Notes: generated by a model not told the origin, from the sequence alone. DNA of 64,000 nt from Brachionus manjavacas (GCA_019054805.1 JAHQIY010000006.1:5890001-5954000); one strand, 5' to 3'. Shown: positions 1 through 12,164, counted from the first letter of the stretch. Numbers and translations are program-made.

Positions 1-145
1 GGGGGTCCATTGGGCCCCCGCGATATTAAATCGATTTTTGTGAGCGGACTGGTTGCGCAGAGCTTGCTCGGCACCAGTCACGGATCGACCTAGCGTTGCA
101 CTATATTGCTAGGACCGGTCCACAAAACCCCTTTTGGGGGGTTTT
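1..145. repeat. GC-rich island, possible tRNA-derived SINE head
   Basis: The first 145 bases are strikingly GC-rich against an AT-rich background, with a sharp edge where poly-A/T sequence begins. The stretch TGAGCGGACTGG at 41-52 resembles a tRNA A box and GGATCGACC at 82-90 resembles a B box, at about the right spacing. The right edge folds as a small hairpin (AAAACCCC then GGGGTTTT, about 125-146). This pattern fits the promoter head of a tRNA-derived SINE, but only one copy is visible and the left end is cut by the window, so it could also be a transposon terminus. Confidence 0.35.
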
Positions 146-481
146 ATAAACAAAAAATTAAAAAAAAACTCTATTGTTAATTTCTTTTAATTTTTCTTCA
201 AACATTAATATTAATTAATTCCTATCAATTTATTAGCAATTTTGCTGCAATATAACATATTACAAAGAACTATAGATGTGTTTTTAAATTTGTCAATTTT
301 TTAAAATGTAAAATTTTAAATGAAATCTTATAAGCTTTTTTTATTTATAAAATGTCACATTTAAAAAGAATTATTTAAACCAGGGTTGTTTATTTAAATA
401 TATTAATTTTCTACAAAACTTTATATAACTCTAATTTAAACTTTAAAAAAATAGCTTTGATAAGATGTTTGGATCGACCAT

Positions 482-541
482 TTAAATTGTTAAATTGTTA
501 AATTGTTAAATTAAAGTGTTAAATTAAAGTGTTAAATTTTT
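482..541. repeat. Short tandem array, unit about 8-15 bp
   Basis: The block is built from repeats of TTAAATTG, then a longer variant TTAAATTAAAGTG, several copies in a row. It is a simple minisatellite with no coding potential. Confidence 0.6.
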
Positions 542-1091
542 TGACGAAAATTTACTAATTAAAAAAAAATTAAGGCCCTAAACAGAATTCTTTTTTTTAA
601 GGCTTTAAATTTTTTTTTTTTAACTAATTTCACTTAATTTCACTTAACTTAATTTTACATTAAAAATAACAAATTTTTGTCAATAAAATGTAAAAAAATT
701 AAAAATACAACAAAACATCCTTTTCTTTTTCTAAGTATTTCAGTTGTAGAAGAGCAAAACAAAAAAGTTAAAAAAAAAATTTTTTTATACAAGTGGTGTT
801 ACCACCACTCTCTCTTACAAATGCGATTTTTATTTTTTTTCAAAATTTTAGTTTTGACTGAATGAATTTTTAGAACGACTGAATTTTTTTATTTTTTTAA
901 TAATATTTGGACATTTGGCAATGATTTGAAAAATTCACAAACGGCTTGTTTTGCTTATACCTCTTTTGTGGAAAATCATCCATTTCATATAAAGTTAATA
1001 CTTAGTGCACTTGAATAAAGAAGAATAAGAGGAGATTTAATTGATCAGTTAAAAACAGTAAAAAACCTTGATAAGATTGAATGGCATTACA

Positions 1092-1160
1092 GTCAGTCCT
1101 CGGTATAGCGAACAACTTTGGCGGAAAATTCGGTATTCGTTATATCGAAATTCCCATTTA
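1092..1160. mobile_element. Possible pogo/Tigger-like terminal sequence
   Basis: The segment CAGTCAGTCCTCGGTATAGC followed by GAACA, then a second GTATTCGTTATATCGAA motif, resembles the termini of pogo/Tigger elements, which start CAGT and contain a CG-TATA-CGAAC core. I see no matching opposite end or transposase, so at best this is a single relic terminus. Confidence 0.25.
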
Positions 1161-1637
1161 AATGATAGGTACAAAGAAAATTTTAAACCAAATTTTATTG
1201 ATAAAAAATCTAAAATAAAAATGTGAGAAAAAACAAAAAGTTAATTTTTTTGAAAAAAATCGGTAATAGATGGTTGTTTGGTAAAGCTACATTCAATTAT
1301 AAAATTTTCTTTAAACGAATTTAAAAATAAAATGGATACTTTTTTTGTTAAAAAAAGATTCTATAGGTTACTTTTGCACAGATATCATATAGATAGTTCA
1401 TAGAAATAGATTTTTCGATTGGAAAATGGTCACTAGTCATATCTTGACTATTTGGGACATTAAATCGGTAATTTTGTCAATTAAAAGGAAGAAACTAAAA
1501 AAAGGTCAAGAATTTCATAATAGTTGTTATAATAGGTAAGACGCTAATCATTAATTTTTAAAAAGTCTAACTCATTGATTATCCTTTCCAACATTTTACC
1601 GTTTTTAGTTTCTTCCACGCAGCCTATTTGCTTTGTT

Positions 1638-2146
1638 CATTTCTGGGAAAGTAATACAATAAATTCTTAAATCTGGTAAAGTCAAACAAAAAAATTTTTT
1701 TTTTTAATTTTATAAGTATTTTGCAAGCGTTTAATTTAAAATTTTCAAATTTATTACTCAAGTTTACAACAAAAAGTATATAATGATTACTTAAAGTCTT
1801 TGAAAATTAGAATATACAGAAAATGTACACCAAAATTATGCAATTTCAAATAAAAATTGAAAATTGCCAAAGAACAAAGTTATTTCAAAAATACGTTAAG
1901 TTTGAATCAATAAATTCAAAAGTTCCATGTTTATTTCCCTGTAAAATGTTGTTGAAAGCCTGTGTAAGAATAATTAAATCAAAAAAACATGAATTGTTAA
2001 ATGATTCAAATGGTTCAAATGATTTAAATGTTTTTAAGTTTAAACATAAAAATTGAGACAATAAATTTTGTATTAAAAAATTAACAAAATTTTTTTGTTT
2101 AACTTTACCAGATTTAAGAATTTATTGTATGACTTTCTCAGAAATG
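1638..2146. repeat. MITE-like element with 60-bp inverted repeats
   Basis: The arms 1638-1697 and 2087-2146 are reverse complements with only a few mismatches. Both include the shared core AATTCTTAAATCTGGTAAAG. They enclose about 390 bp of AT-rich sequence without a credible gene. The layout suits a non-autonomous DNA transposon or a fold-back element. I could not see a clear target-site duplication, so the family is unknown. Confidence 0.6.
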
Positions 2147-5100
2147 GAAGGCGTTTATATGACTTTCTCGGTTATCCAAGAAAATTTTTTTTTCGCATGA
2201 GTTTCCCAGATTTTTATTTGACTTTACCCTTTACTCGGATTATAAAGGCTAAATACAATTAATTCATCTAACGATTTATTTGAATTATTTGTGTAAGAAT
2301 ATTATTCTTCTATAATTCTTCTGAAGAAGCATTAGCTCGGTACAGATTTACAATTAAATAAATTCATCATTCTTTCCTAAATCCAGTTTTAACCAAAGGA
2401 GTTCTAATTGAACTCTGATCGAATTTTTTTTTAATTAATATATAAAAGTTAATTGTATTTTTATGCCGAGTATGATATGTCAAATTTAGATTTTTACAGT
2501 CAAATTGTACAAAAAAGATTCATTTATGCGTAAATTAAATGAATTAATAATTTTTATTTTCACAATCTTACTTGAAAATTATTTATATTTTTCAATTTCC
2601 TTAAAAGAAGCGAAAGTTTTAAAATTTAAAGATTTGATTAAATTACAAAATGCTACAATTTTTAAAATTTCACTCAAAAGCATTTGTCTTAAACGTCTTG
2701 CAAGTTTTTTGATATGGCAAATTTTTCAAATTTTTTCAAATTATTTGGCTTTTTAATGCTAAATATTATCATCTTGGTCATCAACATAGTCATTAAGATA
2801 TTTTTTAAGTTTATGCATTTATTTTAAAAATTTGTGTCAATATCTTAATTAATGAATAAATTAATTTTCTTTTTCAAATTAAAATTTTTGAGACTCTTTT
2901 TCATGGTACAAATGATTAGGAATTAATTTTAAAAATATGTTCAACGTGACTTAATTAACCACATTGCTGTGAGAGTAACATTTGGGTATAAAATTCCTTA
3001 AGACTAAATTAATTAAACCTCGAATGTCATCATTTTAAATTTTTTTCTTTACTGTCTTGGCATCACAATGGATAGAAGATAAATTTAAACGGTATTAAAT
3101 TCGCAATTGATTAATCGAAGATAAAAAAAACGAAATAAATCCCTAAATTAAAGTTAAGACTAATTTATTAAAAGACCCTTACCTAAACCCTAAATCAGGA
3201 CTCTTCCCCAGACCCTGACTGGCATCCGCTTCTTATTTAGATTAGTTTTTTTTTAAATAGTGGTACAAAAATATATTTTCCTCTAAAAAACATTTGAAAA
3301 AAGAATTTTTGATTGTAAAACAAAATTAGCTTTGCCTTAAATAAATTTTATTTAAAAAGACAAAATAATTTGGTTCTAAAAAACTTGATATTACTAAAAT
3401 TTTAGATTTAATGCAAAAAATTGTCAAATTAGTAAATAAAGCTTCATGGGTGACTGGTGAATTTTATAATAATAATTGTTTTTATTAAAAATTATATTCG
3501 CATCATTAACAATTTGAAAAATAAAATTTGATGAATAATTTTTGACAAAAGTTATTTTTTTATATTTATTTGATTTAAATAAAAAATTGAACAATTTAGA
3601 AAAATTTTGATTTTGATTTGAAAAAACATTTTGTCAAAAGCATATATTTAGATACCGTGTATTCTAATGCGGGCTAAAGTCAAAAGATATCGAACACAAT
3701 ATCTCGAAAGGGTTTACGGGAATTGAAATAATCACTGAAAAAGGAGATGTTTTTTGGTCTCATAATATTTAAGTTATTGATTTAATGCTATAAATTATTT
3801 ATTTTTTTCAATTTTAGAATTATTAAATTTCATACAAACTTTTAGACTGTAAACTCTTAATCATTACAAAATTTGGGTTTTTTTTCAAAATTTGATTAAA
3901 AAAGAATTAAAGTTTTAAATTATCAGATATGTCGAAATGATTTTGTCTAAATAATTTTGTTTAAATGATATTTTAAAATACATAAACATAAAATTTCAGC
4001 CTATTTAAAATATGTTTTTATGAGTAATTACTAAAATTGTTTGAATCATTTTCAGATTTGTCAAAATAAAATTAATAATTTTCTATCTCACAATTCAAAG
4101 ATTACATGATTCAAATATCACATAGTTAGTATGGCAAAATTCTCAGATTATTGAGTCTCTAATGTTTTTCAAAAATAGTTCATCTTTGTGTAAATAATGT
4201 AAACCCTGAATTTAATATTTAAAAAAGTATATTGAATATCAAATAATTTTATATATTTTTTAAATATTTCAAGAAACTTGTATACCTTATATAATCTTTA
4301 CGAATTAATTTAGAGAATTTTTTAAATAAATTATTATTCTTAGAATGTGTTTTTCTTATTAAGATTATCACGAATAATATTACTTACCTAATTTTGATTT
4401 GAAAAAATGTTTGCTTACCGTAATTTTAAAAGCCAATATAATATTTAAATAATAAAATAAAATAAAAAGAGAATTAAAAATATATGTTATTAGAGGTAAG
4501 ATATATTGTTATTAAAAAATTGTTTGGAAAAGTTAAAAAATTTATTCTATAAATTCTTTAAAAAAACATAAAAGATGTTCCTAAAAAATCTAATATAAAG
4601 ATTTCAGATTATTTTATTTTCTAAAAATTTTTATTTTTGCAAATTATTTAATCATCAATTTAAAATGACGGTAATTTTTTGATTAGTAAGAAAAAAAAAT
4701 AGATCTGAGAGTACGAAGAAACCTTTCTTTTAAAGGTGAATGTAGATTGTTTAAAATTTAAAATTTTAATAATTTTTTTATTCAATAATTTGTGCAAAAA
4801 TCTAGCAAAAATAAAATTTGCTTTAAAGAAAATTTACAAAAGTTAATGGTTTTTAATTAAAGAATCATTATTTTGAAATATTTATCAATATTTTAATTAA
4901 TTAAACTGTTTTAAAAGACAAAGATATCATTATAAACCAAAGTTAATGATTCATTATTAATTCTTCAAAATTGAAATTTATTTTAGAACGAACAAGACCC
5001 TTTGGACGTCTTGATTGAAAGAACCAGGTTAAATTGAAAATTTGGAGAAGATTTAGAAAAAAAAGTTCAAAAAAGAAAATGTTTTGTTAAAGTAAATATG

Positions 5101-5256
5101 ATTTAAAAAGTCAACAACAATAATTTATTTCAATATAATCATGTTTTAAATTATAAAGCATTCTTGGAATTGAAAAAAAATGCTTAAAAAAATAATTTTT
5201 ATTTTAATTAAGAGTGAAAAAATTATATACATAAAATAATAGAAAAAAGAGATTCT

Positions 5257-7010
5257 TTAAACACCGATTTGTTCATCTTTAAATAATTTCGCTGACTCTG
5301 CCAAATAAATGCTTTTCTTGAGAATCTTTGCTGATTTATTACGAGAATTTTTCAATAAAACAAAACTTGATACTAAAATTAAAAGAATTCCAGTTGAAAC
5401 CATTGTAACAGGAATTATGGTCACAAGTCTGACGTAAAATGCGACTTTTGAAAGTTCTTCAATTATTTCCAAATTGAGCTTAACCTCTTCATCGAACCAT
5501 ATAACTGGTAGCAAAACTGGTCGAATTTTTCTTACCAAACTATAAAAAAAATTTTTTAAAATAAATTTGAATCAATTTTTGATTGTTGCTTTACTCTATT
5601 TCTTCGTTAGGTTCCAAATAAAAATTTATTTGTACTCGAACATTTCCAGCTACAGGAACTCCAGTTGTCTTCATAAAAATTATTTTAAAATTTAATTTTT
5701 CTTAACCAAAATAATTACAGGCTCAAAATGAATCAGAAAATCATGAATTTCTTTATTTGGTTCTATACCATCTATCGCTTGAATGAATTTTTCATCTGCA
5801 TTCAAAAAATGGGGCTGAGAAATGAACCCAGATACTCCTCCATAACAACTACTGATATTCAAGACTCCATTGCCTAAACATTTACCTTCACAAAAGCCTG
5901 CATGCTCAAGTTCAGATGCCGAAAATATATTTGAAGGTAAATGAAAGTCTAATGTTTTGACTCCGTCTATCTCATTATCCTTCAAATAAACAAGACCAAA
6001 CGATCGACACATTTCAGGATTAAATGACTCGATCACACTACTTCGATTCAAAAAAGGCGGATAAAATGTGCCATCAGTTCCTGAGATTTGGTTTGCTTTA
6101 TCACTTTTCCAATAATTCAATTCTCTTTCAAATTTTAAATTTTAATTAATAAATTTATTCAATTTTTGGTTTAATTTTACTTCAATCCATTCCATGAAAC
6201 AATTTTACCAACATTAAATGGATCACTAATTCCTGAATTAATTATAAATTTTTGCCATACTGTTCCATTTTTACCATTCATCAAACTAAATCGTTCATCT
6301 TTTATAAAATCTGGCATATAAATGGATGCTAGTTCCACCAAAGGATCATCATACCCTGATATTAACTCTTTTACTGTCCGTTTTATGATCAATTTGGTTT
6401 CTAAATGATTTAAGATGCTATTGGCAAATGATGTACCAAAAAAGTCAATTTTTCCTGATGTTATTTGATCAATCATAGCCTAAAATAAAACTGATAACAA
6501 AATTTTTATTTTTTTTAGTTTTGTTATACAGCTGCTGGAATATTGAGAAATGTTATCACATCTGATTCATTGCCGACTGACATTGATGACTCAAAAAAAA
6601 GAGTCGAAGTTGGACTGTATTCAATGTTTTCTTGGTCTAAAAATTTTACATTTTTCTTTTCCCACTTTTCCGAATATGTGTACGGTCCTTTTTGAGCTAA
6701 TTTTGGCTTTGCACCGTTCAAAAATTCATTTGGATTTAAAATCTCGAAAAAAAAATATTTCCTTTTGATCGATGCTGGGGGATCAAGCCAGAACTTGTAT
6801 GCTTTGGATCCATTAGTTAATTTAACATTCTTTTTAATAAAAATATTATTAAAAGCTTATTTAAAAAATATATGAGCTAACTTCGTGTATTTTTTTATTC
6901 ATTAAGGATTGAGAAAACAAATATGATCCAAAAGCAGATATGAGTAAGAATACGCCCAAAATTATTATTAGAATTATACTGAACTTAGTTTTATTAAAAT
7001 TTGGTAGCAT
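5257..7010 (-). CDS. CD36-family scavenger receptor, paralogue A
   Basis: Predicted 496-residue receptor in six exons: about 6882-7010, 6530-6829, 6181-6479, 5719-6124, 5595-5668 and 5257-5539. All junctions are GT-AG and phases agree. The layout is that of CD36/SCARB/LIMP-2 proteins: short cytoplasmic N-terminus, N-terminal membrane segment (about residues 10-34), ectodomain, then a C-terminal membrane segment and a short cytoplasmic tail. Visible family motifs are KGPYTYSEKW after the first quarter, ELISGYDDPL, GTDGTFYPPF, and the cysteine cluster CEGKCLGNG with SSCYGG. CD36 proteins bind lipids, lipoproteins or other ligands at the plasma or lysosomal membrane; which ligand applies here cannot be told. 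Compared with paralogues B and C, five introns are absent. The start is the first ATG, just downstream of a TATA box. Confidence 0.93.
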
Positions 7011-7046
7011 CTTGATGAGCATATATTCTTTTTTTTAAATACAACT

Positions 7047-7054
7047 CTTTTATA
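7047..7054 (-). promoter_or_regulatory. TATA box of CD36 paralogue A
   Basis: Read on the minus strand the sequence is GTATAAAAG, 37-44 bp upstream of the start codon at 7010. Paralogues B and C have equivalents at similar distances, which supports a real core promoter with a very short 5' leader. Confidence 0.55.
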
Positions 7055-7059
7055 CTCTC

Positions 7060-9165
7060 GGAAGGTTTTAGTTTCGAAATATTCAGAAACTCATTTATTT
7101 GATTAATTGAAGAATTTTTTTATGTAACAGCTACGAGTCACAATTATTAATTCAAACGAAAATTATTCTTACATAAATTTATCAAGAAGGTTCGGCAACG
7201 TGATATTTTGTAAACTATTTTTACCATATTAACATCCAAGCCGAAATTTTATCAATATTCCAAGTCTGCTTTCTTAAAATAAATGTAGACTCCTTTATGA
7301 TATTTTGTTTCCTTCTTTCTGTTAAAAAAATGAACGAATAATCAATAAATAAATTTTAGAAATAGATTTTTTTTTATGTAATGAATCTTAGATATATTGT
7401 AATCCAATGGCAGATTTTATATTTGGTGACGTCAATAGATTAATTAATTTAGAGCCTCTATATAATTCAAATTAAGTACCGAGTCATTAGTACTGGAAAA
7501 ATTTAATAATTAGTCATTCAGAATTGTATAACATTCTTCTTACTTCACATCAGTTTAAGGCGGTGGTGTGATTATTTGCAAAAAGACATAATAATTTTTC
7601 AATTTTCGTCATCATTATTAAAATTTATTTTAAAAAAGAGAAATTATGTTGAAAAAATTTTATTCAATTGAGTAATTTACCAAAATCAATTGTTCAATTT
7701 TTTTAAATTTATTTTAAAAAGTAAATAATATTTTTCTAAATTATCAATTGAATAACAATACGAATAAAATTTATCATTGATTTAATTTAACTTTAAGGTT
7801 GAACTAGTAATTCAAATAGACTCATTTGTTCAAATTAAATTAATTTTAAAACATAAAGCAATTGTTTATAAAAATAAAATAATTAAAAGCTTAAAATGTT
7901 TTGTTATTGAAAATAGATTGATGAATAGAATGAGCGTTGTTTCACCTATTATTAAAAAAATATAATTGTGATTGTTGTCAAACTTTGAAAAAAATATTGC
8001 ATTAAGTAAACAAAGCTTATTTTAGTTATTTAAATTTTTTTCTAAACATAAATTTGTTTTTTTATTGTTTTAAATTTTTTAAACTTTAAAAAAAAAATTT
8101 AATTCAAATATTTGTAAAAGATAATTAAAAGCAATTCTAATTAATAAATTTTTTTTGCATTAATTACAGTTATTTTATGTAGTTAATTTTTTTTCGATCT
8201 ATTTTAAGATCATCTTTTTTTTGATTTTTTTTAATTACTTTTAAAATTGAAAAAGATAACATTAGTTTTCTTCTAAGCTATTTTAAGAAGAATTTAATGT
8301 TGATTCTAATGAGCTTACTTAATTTTATTTCTTAATTTTCTTAAAATTTAAAAAAATTCATAATTGCTCGAGGTTTTTTAAACATTGATTTTAATTTAAA
8401 TACAGAGCAAACATACTAAGAAATCCGAAGATTACTCACATCATTTTAAATGGTATAATTTAAAAGTATATTATATCAGTTTCAAAAAAAAAATTGAAAT
8501 AAAGACTTCAAAAAAAACCTCTAACTCGTAAAAAAACCTTAAATCTTAAGCGAACATTAAAGTTATTGATAAATAATGATTATGAGCAAAAATATTTTAT
8601 TAAAAAGGTTTTAAGTATTTTATTAATTGAAAAGCAAATGTTTATTTTTTTGTGAAGCATTCAATGTTGTACTTCCTTTTTAAATTCTGCGAAAGACTGA
8701 AAAATAAAATGAAAGCACATAAAGGAGGTTGTGAAGTTCATTTCAACGATAAATTTAAAGCTTAAAACTTGGTAAAATGAAGTATTACACTTTAATCTTA
8801 CTCTTAAATACTTTATTTAACATTCAAAATTTACAAACTTAAAACTGTTTTAAGTTTTAAATTTTGAATGTTAATTATAAGTGTAACAATTACACTCACA
8901 CTTAACACTTGGTTTTTTTAAGTACGTATGTATGAAAATGAATATGCCAAATTGTCTAACAAGACTTAAATGGGAACCAATCAGTTTGGCAAGTTTTAAT
9001 TCAGCAAATGTTTAAAGGCTATTTTTAATAATCTACGTATTTTCAACATTCGGAAAATTGTCCCGATTACTAAAGATGAAAAAAAAAAATTAATGGCACC
9101 AGTAATATTTGACCAAGTACAATATCTGATGTGATATCGAATATAATCGAAAAAATCATGCCAAT
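7060..9165. other. Intergenic stretch with no gene seen
   Basis: Low-complexity AT-rich DNA between CD36 paralogue A and the reverse-transcriptase relic. I see no exon with convincing coding content. The only structure is the hairpin listed at 8818-8873. Confidence 0.6.
8818..8873. repeat. Hairpin, 27-bp arms
   Basis: The arm 8818-8844 and its partner 8847-8873 are nearly perfect reverse complements around TAACATTCAAAATTTA and TAAATTTTGAATGTTA, with almost no loop. Weaker outer complementarity (TTACACT against AGTGTAA) extends it to about 8785-8885. It is probably a fold-back or MITE remnant. Confidence 0.5.
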
Positions 9166-9291
9166 TGAAATATTAAAAACAAGCACTGTTCCTGACAAAC
9201 AACTTGGACTTAAAAATAAAAGCTCATATTCTCATTCAATTTTTTCTGTTAAACAAAAAATAAATCATTTACCAAAAAAAATAGAAAGGTA

Positions 9292-9690
9292 TACGGCTGT
9301 GCAATAGATGCAAGCAAGGCATTTGACAAAGTGAACAGAAAAATTCTTTTTGAAAAATTAATTAATAAAACCCACCCTCAAATCTGGAAATGCCTAAAAA
9401 AATTATTATGACGACTCAGTGGCCTAAGTAATGAACGGAAAAAAATTAAGCTCATTGTTCGGAACAACCATAGGAGTAAAAAAAGATGGTCTTTAGCTTT
9501 TCTCAAAATACGTCGAAGACCTTATTAATGAAATAGAATAAAAAAATTCGTGTAAAAAGTTACAAAGCCTTAACAAAGGAACAGTCCTTTATGCTGATGA
9601 TATATTCCTCCTACTTGAAATACTAGAAATATTAGAAGAATGCGAAAGTAAGACAAAAATTTTAAGCAACAAATCCGGCCAAGAGAAAAT
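9292..9690 (+). pseudogene. Non-LTR retrotransposon reverse transcriptase relic
   Basis: Broken frames spell parts of a reverse-transcriptase palm. GCAIDASKAFDKVNR occurs at 9292-9336. NGKKLSSLFGTTIGVKKDG follows near 9430-9490, where intact enzymes usually have a KQG core. LFSKYVEDLINEIE is next, and LYADDIFLL, the catalytic YADD box, lies at about 9586-9612. Several stop codons and frameshifts separate the pieces, so it is dead. The order of motifs fixes the strand. The flanks to about 9170 and 9840 probably belong to the same element but are too decayed to read. Confidence 0.8.
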
Positions 9691-10019
9691 AACTGAGTAT
9701 TTAAAATGTGATGAACTGGATTATAATGTCTTAATTCCACTACTTAACCTTAAAATGAAAAAACTGTCCAAACAAGATAATAATGATATTAGTGACTCAA
9801 TACGAACATGCCAAGAAAATATCAAAAACCTCCATCATTGAAGGAGTACGGATTGAATTTGGTTTGACTTTTTGCCTAATATTCTCCTAGTTCAGCTTGA
9901 TCGTGACTTGAGTCCTTGAGTGGTGTGGTCGTGGAATCTAGAAATGTGTATTCTGAAAATAGAAACTTTTTCGTTTGTACTCAACTCCAGTTTTTACAAA
10001 AAAGGTCGAGCTTCACTTT

Positions 10020-10500
10020 TTTTTGCTCTTCCTAGAATTTTTCAACCAATAATAACTAAGCATCCTTTTAAAAGCCTTGTGTCATGCCTCCACAAAATTA
10101 TTTGTAAGTGGTAAAGCTTCATTAACTCTAATATTAACGTTCCATAATTCGACTTTAAATCTCGGCTTCTGGTATAGAATTTCGAATTTTGCATTTCGAC
10201 GATTGGATTTTTTCTTGAAGTGCTCATAACTTAAGCAATTTTCTATACCTACATATTTTCTATAATCTACCGCGTCCAAGTTCTTGGAATTTTCTCCAAA
10301 TTGCTTGTTTAAAATGAAAAAAACAGCCATTTAATCTACTATTAGGAAAAACTAGCTTAACTGCATTCAAGAAAGCAAGTTCGAAATCTGATGTAACTGA
10401 CTAAGGTGATTTTGTTAAATATGATTCAATTGTTCTTACTAATTCTATATAAATAGCTTCAGTTTTACGAGGAAGCAGGAAAAAACAATAGGTAAACTTC
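10020..10500 (-). pseudogene. MULE-type transposase relic
   Basis: The minus strand carries a decayed MULE transposase core. In order it reads VTSDFELAFLNAVK (10350-10400; the D of the T-D-F-E motif is a catalytic acid in this family), NGCFFHFKQAIWRKFQELG (10275-10335), and then in a shifted frame PRFKVELWNV and LPLTNNFVEA (10085-10160). The family normally continues VEGWH; here the tryptophan codon is TGA, followed by H and KAFKRML. A TAG interrupts the upstream segment as well. The remnant lacks ends and DNA-binding domain. It is bordered on its right by an unrelated LINE tail. Confidence 0.75.
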
Positions 10501-10514
10501 TTTTATCGATAAGC

Positions 10515-10850
10515 TTCTTCTTCTTCTATCTTCTACTCCCAGTGAAGCATAAGGCGTCCACACGTCCCCTCCATTCTACCCTATTCTTAGTGGCAATTTC
10601 TGCTTGCTCCCATGTGAGTTTCATCTCTCTCGGTCTCTTTCAACTTTTCTCCTCCAGGTCATCTTTGATCTTCCAGCATTTCTCTTTCCTTGAGGTGTCT
10701 CACGTTCCATGTGCCGATTCGTATATATAGGGTTTTTCGCGTTTAGAAATTTCGCAGTCGGAGTAAGACCCTCCTCACGGCTTTCAGCCATACTCGTCAA
10801 ATTTACCAAAAGGTCCCGTCCTTTCTTAGCGCTAGTTTTTGGTTTTGCGT
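10515..10850 (-). pseudogene. LINE ORF2 C-terminal tail relic
   Basis: The minus strand reads GKRNAGRSKMTWRRKVERD, then after a one-base frame change EMKLTWEQAEIATKNR and EWRGRVDALCFTGSRR with a stop. The signature 'RGRPK-x-TWRR-x-VE ... W ... R-x-x-W-R-x-x-V-x-ALC' is the conserved C-terminal end of many animal LINE ORF2 proteins that lie downstream of the reverse transcriptase. Nothing of the RT itself is present, so this is a strongly 5'-truncated insertion. Base composition is visibly richer in GC than its surroundings, consistent with a later arrival next to the MULE relic. Confidence 0.75.
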
Positions 10851-10904
10851 TTCGGTTTCTTCAGCAATTTAATTTGACATGATGGGAATGTTAGCTCCAA
10901 GCAT

Positions 10905-11105
10905 TATTTAAATTAAGATTATTAAGTTGATCAATTAAATTATTATTTGATACTCTGCTGAGTTACTATATTTTTTAATTTAATTTATGCTAATTTGACT
11001 TTTCTAAATTAAATTCGCTAGTTATTATGCTAGAATTATACTCTGCTGAGTTAAACTTTTGCTTAATTAATTTTGCTAAAATGAATTAGCTAAAATTTAT
11101 CTTGC
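10905..11105. repeat. Degenerate repeats with a TGCTRA motif
   Basis: The 16-base string ATACTCTGCTGAGTTA occurs at 10950-10965 and again at 11038-11053, 88 bp apart. Between and after them the motif TGCTAA, TGCTAG or TGCTGA recurs several times at roughly 10-30 bp spacing. This looks like an old tandem array. Confidence 0.45.
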
Positions 11106-12164
11106 TGAATCAGGACAGTCCCAACTAAAATGCATCCTAAACAAGACTCGTGGTTGCTGCTTCAAGTGTGAATAAACAGTTTGTGGGACTAGCGCGTATA
11201 GTACTATAATGAGATATATTTGCTGAAACTGCGGTGAATCGTTATCCGATACCGAAAATTAACTAGTTTCTATCTTTTTTCTTGTTTTATTTAACCAATT
11301 TCTACTTGTATTTTTCCTGTTAATTTCCTTTTTATAATTAAATTTAAAAATAAAGATAATAAAAAAAACTTTTTGGTCATTATCCCTCTTTGCGTTAAAT
11401 CGCTTCTTTAAGCAAAAAATTATATATTTTCAACAATTACGCTTTTGTTGCATTTACCGGTGCTTAAGAAAAAATTTAAATGCAGTTTTCTGGTGTTAAA
11501 AAGCTGGGGAGGTAAGCTAGCTTATTTAATTAATAAAAATAGATTATTTTATGTTTTCATTGTTATTGAACCTTGATTGTTCCCGGATTTTTTTCGAGTA
11601 GAAATCTGGTCAAAATAATACATTTAGTTATTTGCCAAGCCAATTAATAGGAGATAATTAGTTGGATCTTCTATAATACTAGCTTTTCGGTAATCAATGT
11701 TATTTTGGACATCTATTTACTTCAGGAGCTCTAAATAGTTTTAAAATTAAGCTGAAAGTCTTTGAGGAAGTCAAGGATAAAAATTGGATTTTTTTAGCTA
11801 ATTTATTTATTTATTAACCTTTTTCAAAGAAAGAAAAACAAAAATTAAAAGACTAATGTAAATAATTCTCATTATTTCGATCAATCTTTGAATTGTTTTT
11901 TTGATTTCCTATGGAGACTCGAATTCAAAGTGAAGTTTCACATGCATTTTGGTAAAGACCGGTGAGGATATTTGTTTAAGTGTCTTAATGGCATTAGGTT
12001 CTGATAAAGTGTAACTTGCAATTTTTTATTAATGATTAAAAGACATTCATATTTATATTTCAGAATCATTATTATTTTAGCAAAAAAATAATTTTTTAAT
12101 AATTTTTAATTAGTAATTTATTTAAAAATTTATTTTTCGGAAAAAAAATATAAAAAACTATAAA
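11106..12164. other. Intergenic stretch with no gene seen
   Basis: No exon or named repeat is supported here. A short unusually GC-containing piece at 11105-11260 has no readable coding frame. Confidence 0.5.

Larger units (their letters stand above)
146..5256. other. Gene-free AT-rich stretch
   Basis: No credible exon is visible over about 5 kb. Open frames here are short, rich in F, K, I, N and L, and lack plausible splice partners, as expected by chance in such AT-rich DNA. The only structure I can support is the short tandem array, the possible pogo-like terminus and the inverted repeat listed separately. Confidence 0.6.

Noticed and set aside
677..865. 62-codon open frame on the plus strand
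   Set aside because: Lysine/phenylalanine-rich, no recognisable domain, no splice partner; typical of chance frames in AT-rich DNA.
2505..2756. 83-codon open frame on the plus strand
   Set aside because: Composition is almost only I, L, F, K, S; looks like translated AT-rich noise rather than a membrane protein.
3180..3240. CCCTTACCTAAACCCTAAAT string resembling telomeric repeats
   Set aside because: Only two irregular CCTAAA-type units, no tandem array; not a telomere or interstitial telomeric block.
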